64,000 nt of DNA, taken from contig OX621169.1 of assembly GCA_951640195.1 (NCBI GenBank), positions 1,488,001 through 1,552,000 on the forward strand. Direction: 5' to 3'. Both the position numbers and the translations under genes were made by a program. The notes beneath the pieces are model-generated. The model searched no databases and was not told the origin of the DNA. It saw only the letters and a program-made list of their open reading frames with translations. Shown piece by piece: positions 41,826 through 55,321 of the stretch. The DNA is from Porpolomopsis calyptriformis. Lineage: Eukaryota > Basidiomycota > Agaricomycetes > Agaricales > Hygrophoraceae. The first letter of the stretch is position 1. The number at the start of each line of letters is the position of its first letter.

Positions 41826-43960
41826 ATCCAACGTCCTGCTCCACCCTTTAAGGCCCCCGCCGTCGTCGAAAGAACGTCGCATTGTCTGATTATGCTGGAG
41901 CAACACCTCATCGTGTTGTCACCTCATAGTTCTCACTCTCGTTCTCAGGCTTGTCCTCCGCTTTGAGTCGCACCCGAACCTCTTATCATTCTCACTTATA
42001 AAAGAAAAATACGCGTGTTCCAGTGACTTTACATTCGTTTGCCCCACGGGGATCCTCGCCTTCAATGATGCCCTTCAAGGAGCTCAAAACCGCGCTAGGT
42101 ACTGTGCTGTATCGTAGCCTCCCTTAATTTACCCCACCCCTTCATATTTTTATCGGCCATCTCCACCGACTCTCCTTTCTCCCAACTCGCTTGGTTGGTG
42201 CAGCCGCGCAAGGAAGGTGGCCTCGGACCCGACCTTGTGCTTCCTCTCGTTTCGGCCCCAAACATGCAGATCTCTAGGGACTATCGCGTGTTGATTGAAG
42301 AAGGAGTTGCCCTTCGCGGTCTTTCCATTGTCTATCCAAAAGGCATCTTGAGGCACGGGAGTTTGGATTGTCTTGTGTTGAAAATCCCGTCGACAAACGT
42401 TTTGATTCTTCTAGACAGATCACCATCAATGACATGCCCATCGGTCTCTCCGTCGACGAAACTATCCGTCTTATAAAGGCATTCCAATTTCATGTAAGAT
42501 TTCCCCTTCTTTTTGCACCTTGAGAGTGCACATGAATAATGTTCCATCCTCTAGGAGGAACACGGCGATGTTTGTCCCGCAAACTGGAATGACAGTGCCA
42601 AGACCGTCAAACCGGACGTGAAAGGGTCGCGCGAGTATTTTTCCAGCGTCGAAACGAGTGGGACCTCGAACGGGGTAGCTAAAAAGCGCCCAAGAGTTGA
42701 GTAAGCCATGGATTATAGCCTGTTTGGGGCTATGGAAAGAGGCAGATAGAATGATAATCATAGAGATAGATGCTTCACAGACTTTCTCGGACTGATACAT
42801 TCAGTCGCGATAACCCCCTAGGTCTTAGAATCCACCCAAGTTAGCATTTAACACTGAGGTGTTGGCTTGTCAATGCGAACCAAGAGGATATATGGAGTCA
42901 CTGGCCATTGGGTTAGTGTGCAAGGAAATTATCAGAGTGGAGAAACATACGCGAATAACGGATAGAAGCAAGGCCCGCGCGTAAAACGGTTGGTAAGATA
43001 ACGTCAATGGTAACTTTCAAGAGAAGAGTACATTCAAAACTAAGTAATCCATCGGTCCCAAATCCGTCGTCGTTATTTCGGAATATTCTCTCGTGCTTGC
43101 TGTCGGATCCTCTTCCTGTGTATAAATGAGAAGGGGGAAGGTAAATGACAAAAACAAAAAAATGAAACACACTCGTATGCCACTTTATCATTCCTATAGG
43201 AAAAAATCGGTAAATGACTTTACGAGAAAGAGCGGATCTTACTTGAACATTGTATATGCATCGCTTTGCGCAGGATCGTTCACGTTCGGGTTGTCCAGCA
43301 AATCCTGGATGCCGAGCAAAATCTAACCAATGATGAGCAAAAGGACTGTATCAGAAGTCAAAAGGATGTTACCTGCTTGATGGTGATAGCAGCCTTCCAG
43401 GACTTTTCTTCATCTAAGATTGACAAGCAGACGGTTCCAGAAGGAAAGACATTTGGGTGGAAAAGTGGGGGCGAAAATTTACCTACAGGAAGTTTATCAG
43501 ATGCGAAAAATATGGTTCAGAGAGGAACAACAGGGACGGACACTTGGGTGGCTTTGAAGGGTAATCTAAACGAGTGACACATCAAAACTTCTACTGTGAT
43601 AACAAAAAAAAAAAACAAGACGCGTACCCTCAGGAAAATTCATCATAAGCTTGAACAGGCCACCTTCCCAAGCTGTCTGTTAACATTCGTCCAGCATCAG
43701 CAACGCAATCTTTAAAGCCCGACTCGTTCCCTTGAGCGAAGAGGACACCTCGGTGCCATATGAACATGTTGTTTAAAGCCTCGAAGGCGTGTGAACATTG
43801 AAAAGGTAGAAATGGCACTCACGTTGGATTTCCCAGGTATCCCTACCTCCCATTCCATCAGATTCATGGACCCATCGGCCGCTTTCGTCGGTTTCGCGTA
43901 AAAGCCCTATTCATTGGGTGACAAGTCAGAGGTGTATGACAGAAAAGCGCCGGTTTCGAT
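41806..43960 (+). repeat. Right copy of the ~2 kb direct repeat
   Basis: Same orientation as the segment at 25573-27600. Here the island-facing half (peroxiredoxin) is damaged and the outward half (UBC9) is intact. The non-coding spacer between the two genes (42705-43072) is almost base-for-base the same as 26531-26906. Confidence 0.85.
41826..42704 (+). pseudogene. Broken peroxiredoxin (right copy)
   Basis: Near-copy of the gene at 25602. The ATG region is gone (caacacgactccatccaacg replaces the start codon context). About 10-20 bases are missing within the first exon. The LSDYAGQW exon has lost its donor, and several deletions remove part of LVLLFYPL and [10 protein letters not shown]. From [20 protein letters not shown] (about 42155) onward the sequence is nearly intact, including the GC-AG intron and the resolving-cysteine exon. 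Probably not translated. Confidence 0.85.
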
Positions 43961-44083
43961 CGACCGTTGCTAGCCTAGGACGAATCTGGCGAAACGGCAA
44001 ATGGATTCACAACTTACGAACGGGTGGTCCTTGCGCCACTGTTTCCGTTCTTCAGCTAGACGTGGTCTGCAAATTCCGGACAT
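43073..44083 (-). CDS. UBC9: SUMO-conjugating enzyme UBC9 (intact copy)
   Basis: Start [20 protein letters not shown] at 44083. Exons join in phase: HPF+[53 protein letters not shown]+[17 protein letters not shown]. The catalytic cysteine is in [14 protein letters not shown]. Then AAITIKQ+[26 protein letters not shown]+NDKVAYE, and [13 protein letters not shown] with TAA at 43073-43075. Seven to eight short introns. It transfers SUMO to substrate lysines. Only 42 bases separate its start from the stop of SNU13 upstream on the same strand. Confidence 0.95.
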
Positions 44084-44125
44084 GGTTGAACAGGGAGATA
44101 GTACTGGATTGCTTAGTCATCATAG

Positions 44126-44671
44126 CTACACTATCAGCTTCTCGATAGCCAGTTTAATGGTGTCAACCTGGCTAGACAGCTCCTTCGACTCGCTGGTCGT
44201 GACACTAACAGCTATGACCGGTCTTGTCACGTTGCAGGCGCGACCGAGAGCAGCCTTGGAGTGGACGAAGATGTAGGGTACGTTCTGCATGAGAAAGAAA
44301 TTATTATTATTGCAAGTTGAACAGTGGCCATTCCTACCTTTTCTTCGCAGAGAAGTGGAAGATGAAGTAAAATCTCGAGAGGCTCTGTATCGGCGGTGAG
44401 GACAATGAATTCCGCTATTCCGCGGTTAAGAGTTTTCGTAGCTGAGTGGTCAAATGTAAGCTGTGCGAAAGATGCAAAAAGAAATAGACGCACCTTCATT
44501 GGCTCCTTTTTTCAATTGTTTGTAAAGGGAGGCTTGCTGCACCAAATCCAAAATCTGTCCAAAAGAAAAACACGTTGAGCAGCTGGACCGCGAGAATGTA
44601 CCCATTCTCTCACAGAGTTGGTCAGTTTATCATCTGCGAGTGGCCATGCTTTTCCTTTGATATCCGCCATT
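44126..44671 (-). CDS. SNU13: SNU13/15.5K, L7Ae-family RNA-binding protein
   Basis: Binds kink-turns in U4 snRNA and box C/D snoRNAs. Start [19 protein letters not shown] at 44671. An intron (gtgagagaatgg...tggacag) precedes [20 protein letters not shown]. Then [35 protein letters not shown], and after another intron [20 protein letters not shown] and [20 protein letters not shown], ending EKLIV. The RNA-contacting [12 protein letters not shown] block is fully conserved. Lies between MOCS2A (104 bases upstream) and UBC9 (42 bases downstream), all on one strand. Confidence 0.95.
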
Positions 44672-44774
44672 CTGATTGAAGAAAGAAAGTGCTGAGAATA
44701 CGGGCGACCTCACGTTAGAGATGATCCTTGGTCGAAGTGTAAGAGAGCAAGTCTACCCAAATAGTGCCACCACC

Positions 44775-45053
44775 TCAGCCTCCCGATACTGGACAGATAA
44801 CCCCAACTTCTTCCCCTCCTTTCAAAACCACCTCGTCTGGATCATCAACCATTTCTGCATCAACACTCCATCGACTGCTCTGTAGCACTTTTTCGAGGTC
44901 TGTGTTGGGATGATGTGATACGAGAAGCGGTCCCAACGATGAAAGACGAAATTGGGCCGCATCGTGCAGCGGCAGGGAGATACGTTCCGATGTTAACCCA
45001 GTCGCTGATGAGGCTGCGGCAAAATAGAGAACGATAATATCCGTATTCCCCAT
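44775..45053 (-). CDS. MOCS2A, MoaD-like sulfur carrier of molybdopterin synthase
   Basis: 92-residue single-exon protein starting MGNTDIIVLYFAAASSATGL at 45053. It has the ubiquitin-like fold pattern (VLYFAAASSATG, then LEKVLQSSRWSVDAEMV, LKGGEEVGVICPVSGG) and ends exactly in Gly-Gly. That C-terminus is thiocarboxylated by the MoeB-type enzyme and gives sulfur to precursor Z in molybdenum cofactor synthesis. The gene is not often annotated because it is so short; here the GG terminus and the EEVxxICPVSGG end make it clear. Confidence 0.85.
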   Translation of the reverse strand: MGNTDIIVLYFAAASSATGLTSERISLPLHDAAQFRLSSLGPLLVSHHPNTDLEKVLQSSRWSVDAEMVDDPDEVVLKGGEEVGVICPVSGG

Positions 45054-45349
45054 TAGATATGTTTGCAACGACAGGGTATGATAAGGGAGAGAGCAGAGGC
45101 TAGTACAATTCACATGTTTCCCCGTGATGTAATAATAATAAACGAATGTCGACATCCCCTTGACCGCGCCATCGGATCGTGTACGGACAACACGCGCCAG
45201 GTGGTGCTGGACGTTGGCACCGGCTTACACGTTTAATGCTGAATAACTATCGAGGACGGCCTTTGCAGGCGAAGGGGGTAACTCGCCCAGTTCTGTATCG
45301 TCGCCCATTCTCACGTTATACGCCTTTAGGGTTGATACGTTAGACTGAT

Positions 45350-47286
45350 CTAGGTATTAATACTAAGCGACTTACTAGGACCTTGGAGGGAGCCGCAGAA
45401 TCTCGGTAAACCTGCCAAACCAATTATGAACGATCTTTTGATGATTTGATTGACAATCACCTTTCCGCTAGGCTTGTGCTCGACAGAGGTAGAACCAGTG
45501 GAAGTGTTGTTTATAGTAGTAGATCGAAGACGCTTGCGTGCATTCAATCTGCAGGGGGGGACAGGTCATCCAATCATCGGAACGAAAGATGCGTATGTGT
45601 ACTGACGTTACCAGGAGCGAGATCACAAATACTGTGGCATTCTTCCCGTCAGTACTGGTTCTTTTTTAATATGAGACGAAAAACCTCACACTTTTCAACG
45701 GTCCAGTAAATACCTATGAATATCATGTTGTGTTTCATGGTAGCCGACTGCGTGTCACAAAAAAAGTCAGTTTCCCGATGGCTCCTTGCGGAGGAATTCA
45801 CGTACGGAAATCATTGTAGCAAGGGTAGCGACACTAGTCGCAGGTCAACGTCTTCAGACAGTACGGACAACCTTGGGTCTCTTACCAAGTGAGTGAACCA
45901 GTTTCCACGGCATATATGCGCAATGTATCGAGGACATGATGCAAACTGAAATGAACATTAGCTATATGCGTAATGTGTAGTTGGGGATACTTACGTTAAT
46001 GATTTGGTTTTGCTTGCACGCAGGTAGTACCACAGAGATGCCGTGACAAGAATATCAGCGCCCGACGAAAGGGAAAGGCCGAGTGTGATCAGCCACTGAG
46101 AAAACACATCAAAGGCTTAGTGGAACGTCAAGGGCCTAGTTCTGAAACTCACTTGGAATCGTTCCCTGAATAAAGACACATGTCCTTGCTTGTACCTTTA
46201 AAATTTTGAGTAAATAAGCGACTAAAATGCGTAGAAGGAACAAACATTTCTGTCGCTGTCGCTGGAGAATTGATGGGAGTTTGATTAGCAATGAGTTGGC
46301 ACAGCTTGAGAAATACTCGAGTGCTTGCCTATAGCTGAGGCTGAATTGGTTGGGTAATGCGATGAGAGACTAGTAGAAAGACAGGTGATTCAAAACCCAC
46401 CGAATCGGACAACATTGACTAAAAGCTTCGATGACAAAGCATAAGAGGAATGTATGGCAGAGACAAATCTCAGAGGTGCGTACAATGACTGTGGTGATGT
46501 AATAGTTCCGGTGACTAACTGTGCCAAATGGTTAACCAACCAGTCAGCTGCAAGAGGCACGATATCGCTTACGCTTGAAGATTCTGATTGCGAGGAAACT
46601 AAAGGGAAACAGTGAGCGTTACTTCAGCGGACAGAGAGATGTGCTCACCAATGGACGATTATAGTGGTAACCGCCTGTCAAATGTTCAGGGAATTTATAT
46701 CTTCGCGAGAACCAGAAGCACGTACTGTGCAAGCGATGAGCGACTTAAGACAGTTATCAATATAAATTGTCTATCATCGGAAAGGCACATACTGAGTAGT
46801 TCCTGTTAGCCATCCATCCTCATTGTTAGCTGTGGAGACAGGGAATCTATAGATAATATGCTTACCATATGACAATGTCTATCGCTGGCAAATTACCATA
46901 GTTCAAGACAAATAGCTTCCAGAGGAGATCGAGTAGAGTGATATCGTGGAAAAAATCCACCATCCTGTTTGACGTGTGAGTGAGTCTGGAAAAGAAGTCG
47001 AATGTATGTGCCAACCAGATCCCTGCAACCTAAAGGTCATTGCTAAGGGGAGTGGAGGGATAAGGCAAATGACGGTGCTCACCAGAAGTTTCAACCCGCG
47101 CGAATCCGAGGGGAAATTTTTAAAATATTCCCATGTCTGTAAGTTCACTATGCCAGAAAAACTAGGATGGGATGAGTACGACGGTGGGGGGAGGCACAGG
47201 GTCGGCACGAACGTGATACCGAACACACAACCCATTAACTGGGCACCATAGGTAACAGCGACTAACTGAGTAGGGATTGCGCTCAT
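45350..47286 (-). CDS. DUF6534-like seven-helix membrane protein
   Basis: Start MSAIPTQLVAVTYGAQLMGC at 47286. Many short exons follow: IVNLQTWEYFKNFPSDSRGL, KLLVAGIWLAHTFDFFSRLT, FFHDITLLDLLWKLFVLNYG, NLPAIDIVI, a short exon AVTTIIVHW, SFLAIRIFK, WLITLGLSLSSGADILVTAS+LWYYLRACKQNQ, and near the end LNARKRLRSTTINNTSTG. The order of helices and the terminal LNARKxLR phrase match the large Agaricomycete DUF6534 family, which looks GPCR-like but has no known ligand. Exon joins in the middle (46.1-46.8 kb) are not fully resolved, so the exact product and stop are uncertain. Confidence 0.6.
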
Positions 47287-49151
47287 GATGCTGAGGGGAG
47301 GTCAGTGGTTGATGTAGGAAGGAAAAATACCCCACCTGAAACTATTTATCTTTGAAGGCCTCAGGTTTCCTACAGCTAGGGGACGACCATAAATGTACTA
47401 ACCTTTTCTGATCGCCGATCCATTGATACGTGGGCTTTAAATCCAATACTCGTGATCATTGACGATGATGGGGTATGTCTCTGCTATGATCAGATGATAA
47501 TCATCTGAAAGACATCAGATATTGGTGTTGAAAATCGACGCCAATGAGAAACGCACAAGCAAAGCGAGCGAGAATGAATACCTCTGGACGGAACGGGATG
47601 CCACGAGGTGGAGTCCTCTCGGAATCTCCCGAACACATTGTTTTTCCCCCAACAGGTGTTCCCTGCAGGGTTTCAGGTGCATGTCATGTCCCTGTAGCCG
47701 TTGTTTCCGGCCTCAAGCCTAGAGGGGCACCAAGGGTGACTAGGAGAGACGGGTGGTGTTTCGCAACTGATTTGTTGCTCTTTGGAGAGCAAAGAATGGG
47801 GATAACATGGCCAAAGTTAGGCCCACTGATGTCAACAGAGTTTTTTCAGGTATCCTTATATGTCTCAGCGTCGCCACCGAAGCTCAACCCTGCGTTGATG
47901 CGCCCGGTTGATGTGGTAAGCGTATTGACTCTAATGTTGATCGCGTGGGGCTAAATAGGACACTCTCGCTCACAGCTACTCTTCGCGACATCATCCAGGT
48001 ATCTTTGATCGGCATAGATACCCCATGCAATCCTCAGCTCAAGTAGCAAACATGGCGATGAGGTTCTAGTAACTACAAGGTGATGAAGATGCCCGGTGTG
48101 GCTGCTCCTATCGTGTACCAAAATCACCACGAAAGAGCATGCAAACTTTGAGTTATATATTTTCTGCAAAATTTTCTCGTTTTGGCACGTTTCCCATAAA
48201 CTCACAATTATCCCCTCACCAGTATGAAAGAAGATGTAAAGAGAGAATGCACCTGATGAATTCCATCTGCTTCAGCTCATAATCTGTTTTAAAGACACTT
48301 CACTGAAAGAGCAATACAGCCCGGGATTTCCCAAGAAATGTGGCATTAGATACCGATGGATAATAGACCGAGGCTGATGCCCGGAGCTCTACTTTGACCA
48401 AAATTATATCAACAAACACTTGCTGCTCTGAGTTAATACCAGGCTGTATTTGATGAGACAAGAAATTTCACATACATTTCGATCGCCAATTCTGATGCTC
48501 CATCAATACCCCAACTTTTCTCCGACTCGCTCTCGCAGCTGAAACTTGATGTATTGTCAGATAAAAAATTGAAATGATATCCAAGCGATTTTAAGTGCAT
48601 TGGTCCGTCGTGAACGGTCCATCATGATTTCACCTCGCAGTGATAGACCTCTTAGCGTACAGTGACAGTCTCATCCAGTACCCTTGGCTTGAAACATCAT
48701 CAGCTGATAATTATAAAGGATTGTCAAAAGGACCGAGATTACACGAGTTTTCTGCCCCAACAAACTGTCCTACAAATAGAGCCGAGAGGCCAGATCCGAC
48801 CGGCCACATTTGTATTCGGAAGTGAAAACACATGTTGAGGGCGATCATTTGGGCCTGACCTCGTCGGATTAAGAGTCAAAACCGACGCCAACTGGTGATA
48901 TAGGAAGGAAACAAGGCAGGGTCACCAGCATATGTATATGGGTGGGGTTATCATCCATCCATCATATTGCAGCTGCCGTCCGTACTCATCGGTGGCCAAA
49001 AGTCGCTGAGCAATTTGTGACAGTTCATTTAACTCAGGTCCTGATTTTCCCCATGGGATTTTGATCACGACAGTCGCGAGCTCGGGGACGTAGAGGCTCT
49101 TGCCAAACAAGGCCAAAGCAAAACACCCCCGCCGCGTCACCTCGATTGACC
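47287..49151. other. Gene-poor 1.9 kb interval
   Basis: The longest stretch without a recognised gene. Open frames at 47544-47954 (+) and 47951-48205 (-) have no splice context or similarity that I can see. The last 100-200 bases presumably hold the PRE2 promoter. No repeat or transposon ends were noticed. Confidence 0.4.
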
Positions 49152-50403
<1,252 letters not shown>

Positions 50404-50492
50404 CCTCATGACTTTGAATAAATTTAGTCATGCTACCCATGACATGCTCATATTAAGCACCTCTCCTCACCATCGTTCCTAACGACCATGCA

Positions 50493-53400
50493 ATGAAGCG
50501 TTTCTTTGCCAAGGCTTCGAATATCAGGGGTTTTATGCCCACCAAGTTTCCACCTTTCGTGAACACTACTACTCAGCACACGACCGGTCTTCAACTCAAA
50601 GACGTCCTTCCGCCCGTTCCTCATCCCCGTCCTTATGATCGCATCGCAGTGTTGGTCACCCGCGGGGGTCTTTTGTTACGCCCATATCTGAAGGCACCTG
50701 CTCGTCCCGTTTCTCATGTAAGAATCTCCTGGGGGAATCCAGCCAAAGTGGAGGATATGGAAGGAGATGGTGAAGGAGATGGGATTACCTGGGATGAATC
50801 CGTCATCGTTTATGGCATTGTGGGCATATTGCAGCTCCTCTCCAGTTCAGTCTTCACCTTCTACATCTACTGTTCACCTTCCTGAGTACCACACCGGACG
50901 CAGGTTCGTATTTGATGGTCATCGCGTCCAGATCAGATGTAGGGCATAGTGAGTTCTCGCTTCTATCATCCCATGCCATCATTCTTCATCTCGCACTCAA
51001 GTTTTCGACATTGTACATACTGTGTATGCCGTGAAAGACGTCGTTGCGATTCCTCTCGTCGAGGACCAGGCAGTAATAGCGGTGAACACGCTCGCCTCTC
51101 GAAACGCTCAATTATTGCGTCGGTCCTTCCTCGCCAGCAACACCACCGACATTGATCACTCTGTCGATGTCACATCCGATTCCGAAGATGCCACCCAAGA
51201 CTTCAACGATACCTCACTGCGTGTCGTCCAATTCCTCGACGATGAGCCGGTTAGGCTACACTCTCGTCCTTCGCGCGGATTCGACATCGAGGAAGACGAT
51301 GGACCACCCCATTCGGGTGCCTGCACTCCCTCGTCCGAAGATTCCGCACCGATGTCCACGGTGGCGAAAGCGCTCGCGAACAGACTTTCCTTTTGGAGCA
51401 GGCTGTCGAAACGCACGTCCCTTCAACCTGCGGTTTCCGCGGAAACTCAATCCCTGGCCGATCAGCAAGATGCCCTGGATTCAATTATGAGTGGAAAAGA
51501 CAAGCCTAACGAAATCCTTGGCTCTATCCTGGCTGCGACCGCCCCTCCGCCGGTGACATCAGAGGAAAGACATTCAGAGCTCGAGGACAAGATTGTTCGG
51601 GAGTGCATTCGGGAATTCACAAAGGGTGGAATGTATTTTGCTTACAACTTCGGTATGTGTTGTTCCACACATTTGATTACCTCGCTCATTTGAGTGCAGA
51701 TCTGACTAGGTCTCTTCAACACAAGCAAGAGCAATATGTCAAATCGCGGAGGGAGCAGGCTCTCCTCGCTGATTTAAATGCGACTGACTGTGTAGAGGAC
51801 CCTTCAATCGCCGATGGCGAAGTTCAGGTTCTTCCTGAGCCATACCCTACTCTTCCACTCTGGCGCCGAGTTGACCGTCGCTTTTGGTGGAACGAGTGGT
51901 TATCCAAGCCCTTTATTGAGGCGGGCGTACGTACCATTCGTTTAATCTTGTCCCTCGTTGATTGCGTGTTTAATTCGGTGATGTCCAGCTACACTCATAC
52001 GTCCTGCCTATCACGCAAGGTTTCTATCAAATTGCAAAGTTTGAAATTCCCCGGGAACCAGTAGACAACGAAGAAGGTGACCATGCACTTGTCGACTACA
52101 TCATTATCTCGAGGCGATCGAGAGATAGAGCGGGACTAAGATACCAAAGGCGAGGTATTGATGATGACGCACATGTTGCAAACTTTGTGGAGACAGAGAC
52201 TATTATGAGAGTTGAGGTACGCGGCTCGATCGTTTCTGGTTGTTCTCATTAGCACTGATTGCCTTGTCAGCGGGAAGGGATGTCAAATACTTTTAGCTAT
52301 GTTCAGATTCGTGGTTCAAGTGAGTTTTCTAAATTCTAGCAGAAAAGGAAATTTACTCCCTGTCCTCATTAGTTCCGTTGTTTTGGACGCAATCCAGCTA
52401 CGGTTTGAAGCCACCACCTCTGCTTTCCTCAGATCGAACCCATGCACAGAGTCTAGAGGTCATGAAACGTCACTTCGAAAAGACGGTTCCTCGGTATGGT
52501 CCCCACGCGAGTTTTCCTCTTGTGTAAACATTTTTAGGTCGCATGCTCACACATTTTGGACAGGCGGTCGTCAATCTAGCCGAGCAACATGGCAAAGAAG
52601 GGGTCATCACACATAGTTTCCGGGAACATATGCGCGAAATGGGTTGCAAGGATGCCCGGTAAGAATATCTTGTGAGATATTGACAATGCAGCTAAGGCTA
52701 AGATGGTAGCTACCATGAATACGACTTCCACCACGAGACAAAGGGGATGAAGTATGGCTTCTTTGGTGTGTGCGCCAGTGGCTTGACGACTCTCCACAGA
52801 TATGAAAATATTTCTCATCTCATTGATGCCATGGAGCGTGAATTCGACTATCAAGGGTGCGAAGCCGCGCCCCAATTGGCCTAGCTATCGTTGATAAGCT
52901 CTTTTGCAGTTTTTTCTGGATCTCCAACAAAAACATCATGTCCGAGCAAAAAGGCGTCTTTCGTGTAAATTGCATTGATTGTCTCGACCGCACGAATGTC
53001 GTTCAGGTAACAAGAGCCCTGTTTAACCGTGACGATTGTTTCCATCTAATAATGAATCGGGTAGTCCGCCTTTGCACGGAACGTTCTAAACAAACAGCTT
53101 GGCGCCGTGGCGCTTTTGAATCCAGAGTTAGAGGGGACCACGGATACCGATGTTGTTTTTAATGATGGTAAGCCCCGATCTGATTTAACCGGGCTAGTTG
53201 GGTCGCTTACTTGTGTAGTATGGGCGAATAACGGAGACGCAATAAGTAGAGCATAGTGAGTGTGTTTCTAATTTTCAGAAGAAACCTTCTCAGTCATCGG
53301 TTATAGTGCAGGAACCTCCGCTCTCAAAGTGCGATCTCATTCTTACAACTCGTTCTTATTTGAACTCTTTTCCTTCCTTGTAGGGCGACTTTACAAGGTA

Positions 53401-54835
53401 AGAGTTATTGTGTCAGGGTAGACTAATATATCCTCATCATTCGACAGAACGGGGAAACGAGACCTGACTGGCTTACTCAACGACGGCGTAAACTCCTTAG
53501 CTAGGTGGCTCTGCCTTGGCGACGTTCGTTCTTTACAACTGACCTAGAGTCACCGTCAGGATGTATACCTCTACTTTTAGCGATTGGTTCTCCCAAGCGG
53601 TTATTGACTTTATGCTGGGATACCGCACACTTTCCGTGTTTTCCGAGTTTCTTTTGAAACTCCAGTCCACTGATCCGCAAGAATTGATCCGGCTATCGAA
53701 GATCCGTGCTGAAGCTATTTCTACTTCTATCTCTCGTGTTCTGAGCGAGGGTGAGCGTTTCTTGTCGGGTTGGACACTCTTTACGCCGGAACGATTGAAC
53801 TCGAAAATCGGCGTGAGTTTTGAAGAGAAGGTGTTACTACTGGTTAGTGGCCAATCGACAGCATATACCATTGCCCTGCTGAATGACGTACTATTTATCC
53901 CGTAGACTGCAAGTGGTTTATACATTGTTGTAAGACTCCATCCCTTTGATCATGGTAGATGTTTCACCAATCTATATCCTCTCTAGAGCTACGATTATAC
54001 CCTTGATAAGGTCAAGATGTATACCCGTGTACCACTTGGAGATATTATAGGGATCTCTAAGGGTAAGAAGACTTGTTTACCTGTTCAATAAATGCGTACT
54101 AAGATTCAGTATAGGAGCCTACATAATATCCCCTTTGGAGGAAGCAAGCCGCGATCCTATCCAAAACGCAGGCTTTGTTATCTCCTGGTTAAACTCTAAC
54201 CAAGTCACCCGAATGACCAGCTACTCCGTCCGAAACAGTCTACCACCAAAAAAGTCCCCATTATCACCGTCATCACCACCATCATCACCGCTACCATCAC
54301 CATCTCCCGTTGCCAGACCCGTGTTCGTGACTCAGGCGCGAAACCAGCTCAACAACCTCTCCCGCAAGGGCGCCGCCCTCTCCAAGCTGCTCTTGTCAAA
54401 CGCGTCCGTAACGGCCGCCGGCGATCGGACGTTTGCGGCGTTCAAGGCCCTGCCCGTCGACCCGACCCGCCGGCAAGAGTCCGTCATCAGCACTCGCGGT
54501 GGCGGTCATACCCACAGCCATAATGATAATACCAGTCCCGTGGAGCGGATGGACGACGAGGGAGCGTTCGCGGCATCCAGTTGCAAGGAGGCTGTCGATC
54601 TGATGGTCGACGCTATCAGGCGCGCTTGCGAGGATGTGGGCTGCGCCCAGGGTGACGATTTCGTGACAGAGGTAGATGTTGTCAGGTGAGTTGGCTGGTG
54701 ATGGTTATTATATGAGATATTTTTTTCCTTGCTCATATGACTTGAATCGACAGCTTGACTGAAGCTGAGCGGATGACGAGTGTGTATGCAAAGATGGAGT
54801 ATGGCGTGAAGCGGCTGTTATGGCTCGGCAGTTGA
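50493..54835 (+). CDS. SAC-domain phosphoinositide phosphatase with hSac2 domain (INPP5F-like)
   Basis: Start MKRFFAKASNIRGFMPTKFP at 50493. The product is over 1000 residues in about 15 exons. The SAC domain runs through CIREFTKGGMYFAYNFDLTR, RFWWNEWLSKPFIEAGLHSY, VLPITQGFYQIA, IIISRRSRDRAGLRYQRRGI and QIRGSIPLFWTQ to the catalytic P-loop VNCIDCLDRTNVVQ (CX5R, about 52970-53010). The hSac2 homology domain follows (FSDWFSQAVIDFMLGYRTLS ... SGWTLFTPERLNSKIG, DKVKMYTRVPLGDIIGISKG). The tail ends VYAKMEYGVKRLLWLGS. It removes phosphate from phosphoinositides on endomembranes. A serine-rich insert (51150-51480) splits the N-terminal part. Confidence 0.9.
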
Positions 54836-55314
54836 CATGTTGACAACTCGTTCTTGAGGTGGTAACTCTGAGAAAACGGGGGGGGAAAAAAAAGTTGACG
54901 GTAGTTATACACTCCTTTGATATATCTCACCTTTCGGTTTCCCTTCGGGACATCATCAAATTCGGAGCGATTTTTTTTCGACAAAAAATAATAATAATAA
55001 TGAAAAAAAAAAAAAACAAGTGGTATTCTCCATTTTAGAGTCCCGAGGTAAAATGTCCCGTGCATGTACAGCTGTATCCGCAGTCAAAAATAAGCCAAAG
55101 ACAAGAGAAGGGGGAAAAATAAACAGAGATGGATACAGATGGCGCATACAACCGCCCCTAAAAAGGCTATATATACAGAGACTCTCCCCCCCAAAAAACG
55201 AAAAAAAGAGAGAGAAAAAGAAAGGGAGCCTCGAACTGATGTATCCTGATGTACAAAAAATGTTCAATATAGGGAGGGAGGGGGGGACATCCAATTACCT
55301 CACCTCACCTCACC
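54836..55314. other. Convergent 3' intergenic region with A-rich runs and a pentanucleotide repeat
   Basis: About 480 bases, AT-rich with several A runs, one of about 14 near 55003-55017. The end carries five copies of ACCTC at 55297-55321, which reach into the LIM gene stop codon on the minus strand. Confidence 0.6.
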
Positions 55315-55321
55315 TCACCTC
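55297..55321 (+). repeat. (ACCTC)5 microsatellite
   Basis: Five perfect tandem units. On the minus strand it reads GAGGT repeats, and the TGA stop of the LIM protein (55315-55317) is formed inside it (TTG AGG TGA). Confidence 0.9.

Noticed and set aside
47544..47954. Open frame of 136 residues
   Set aside because: No recognisable domain, no splice support and no neighbouring signal; kept only as part of the unexplained gap.
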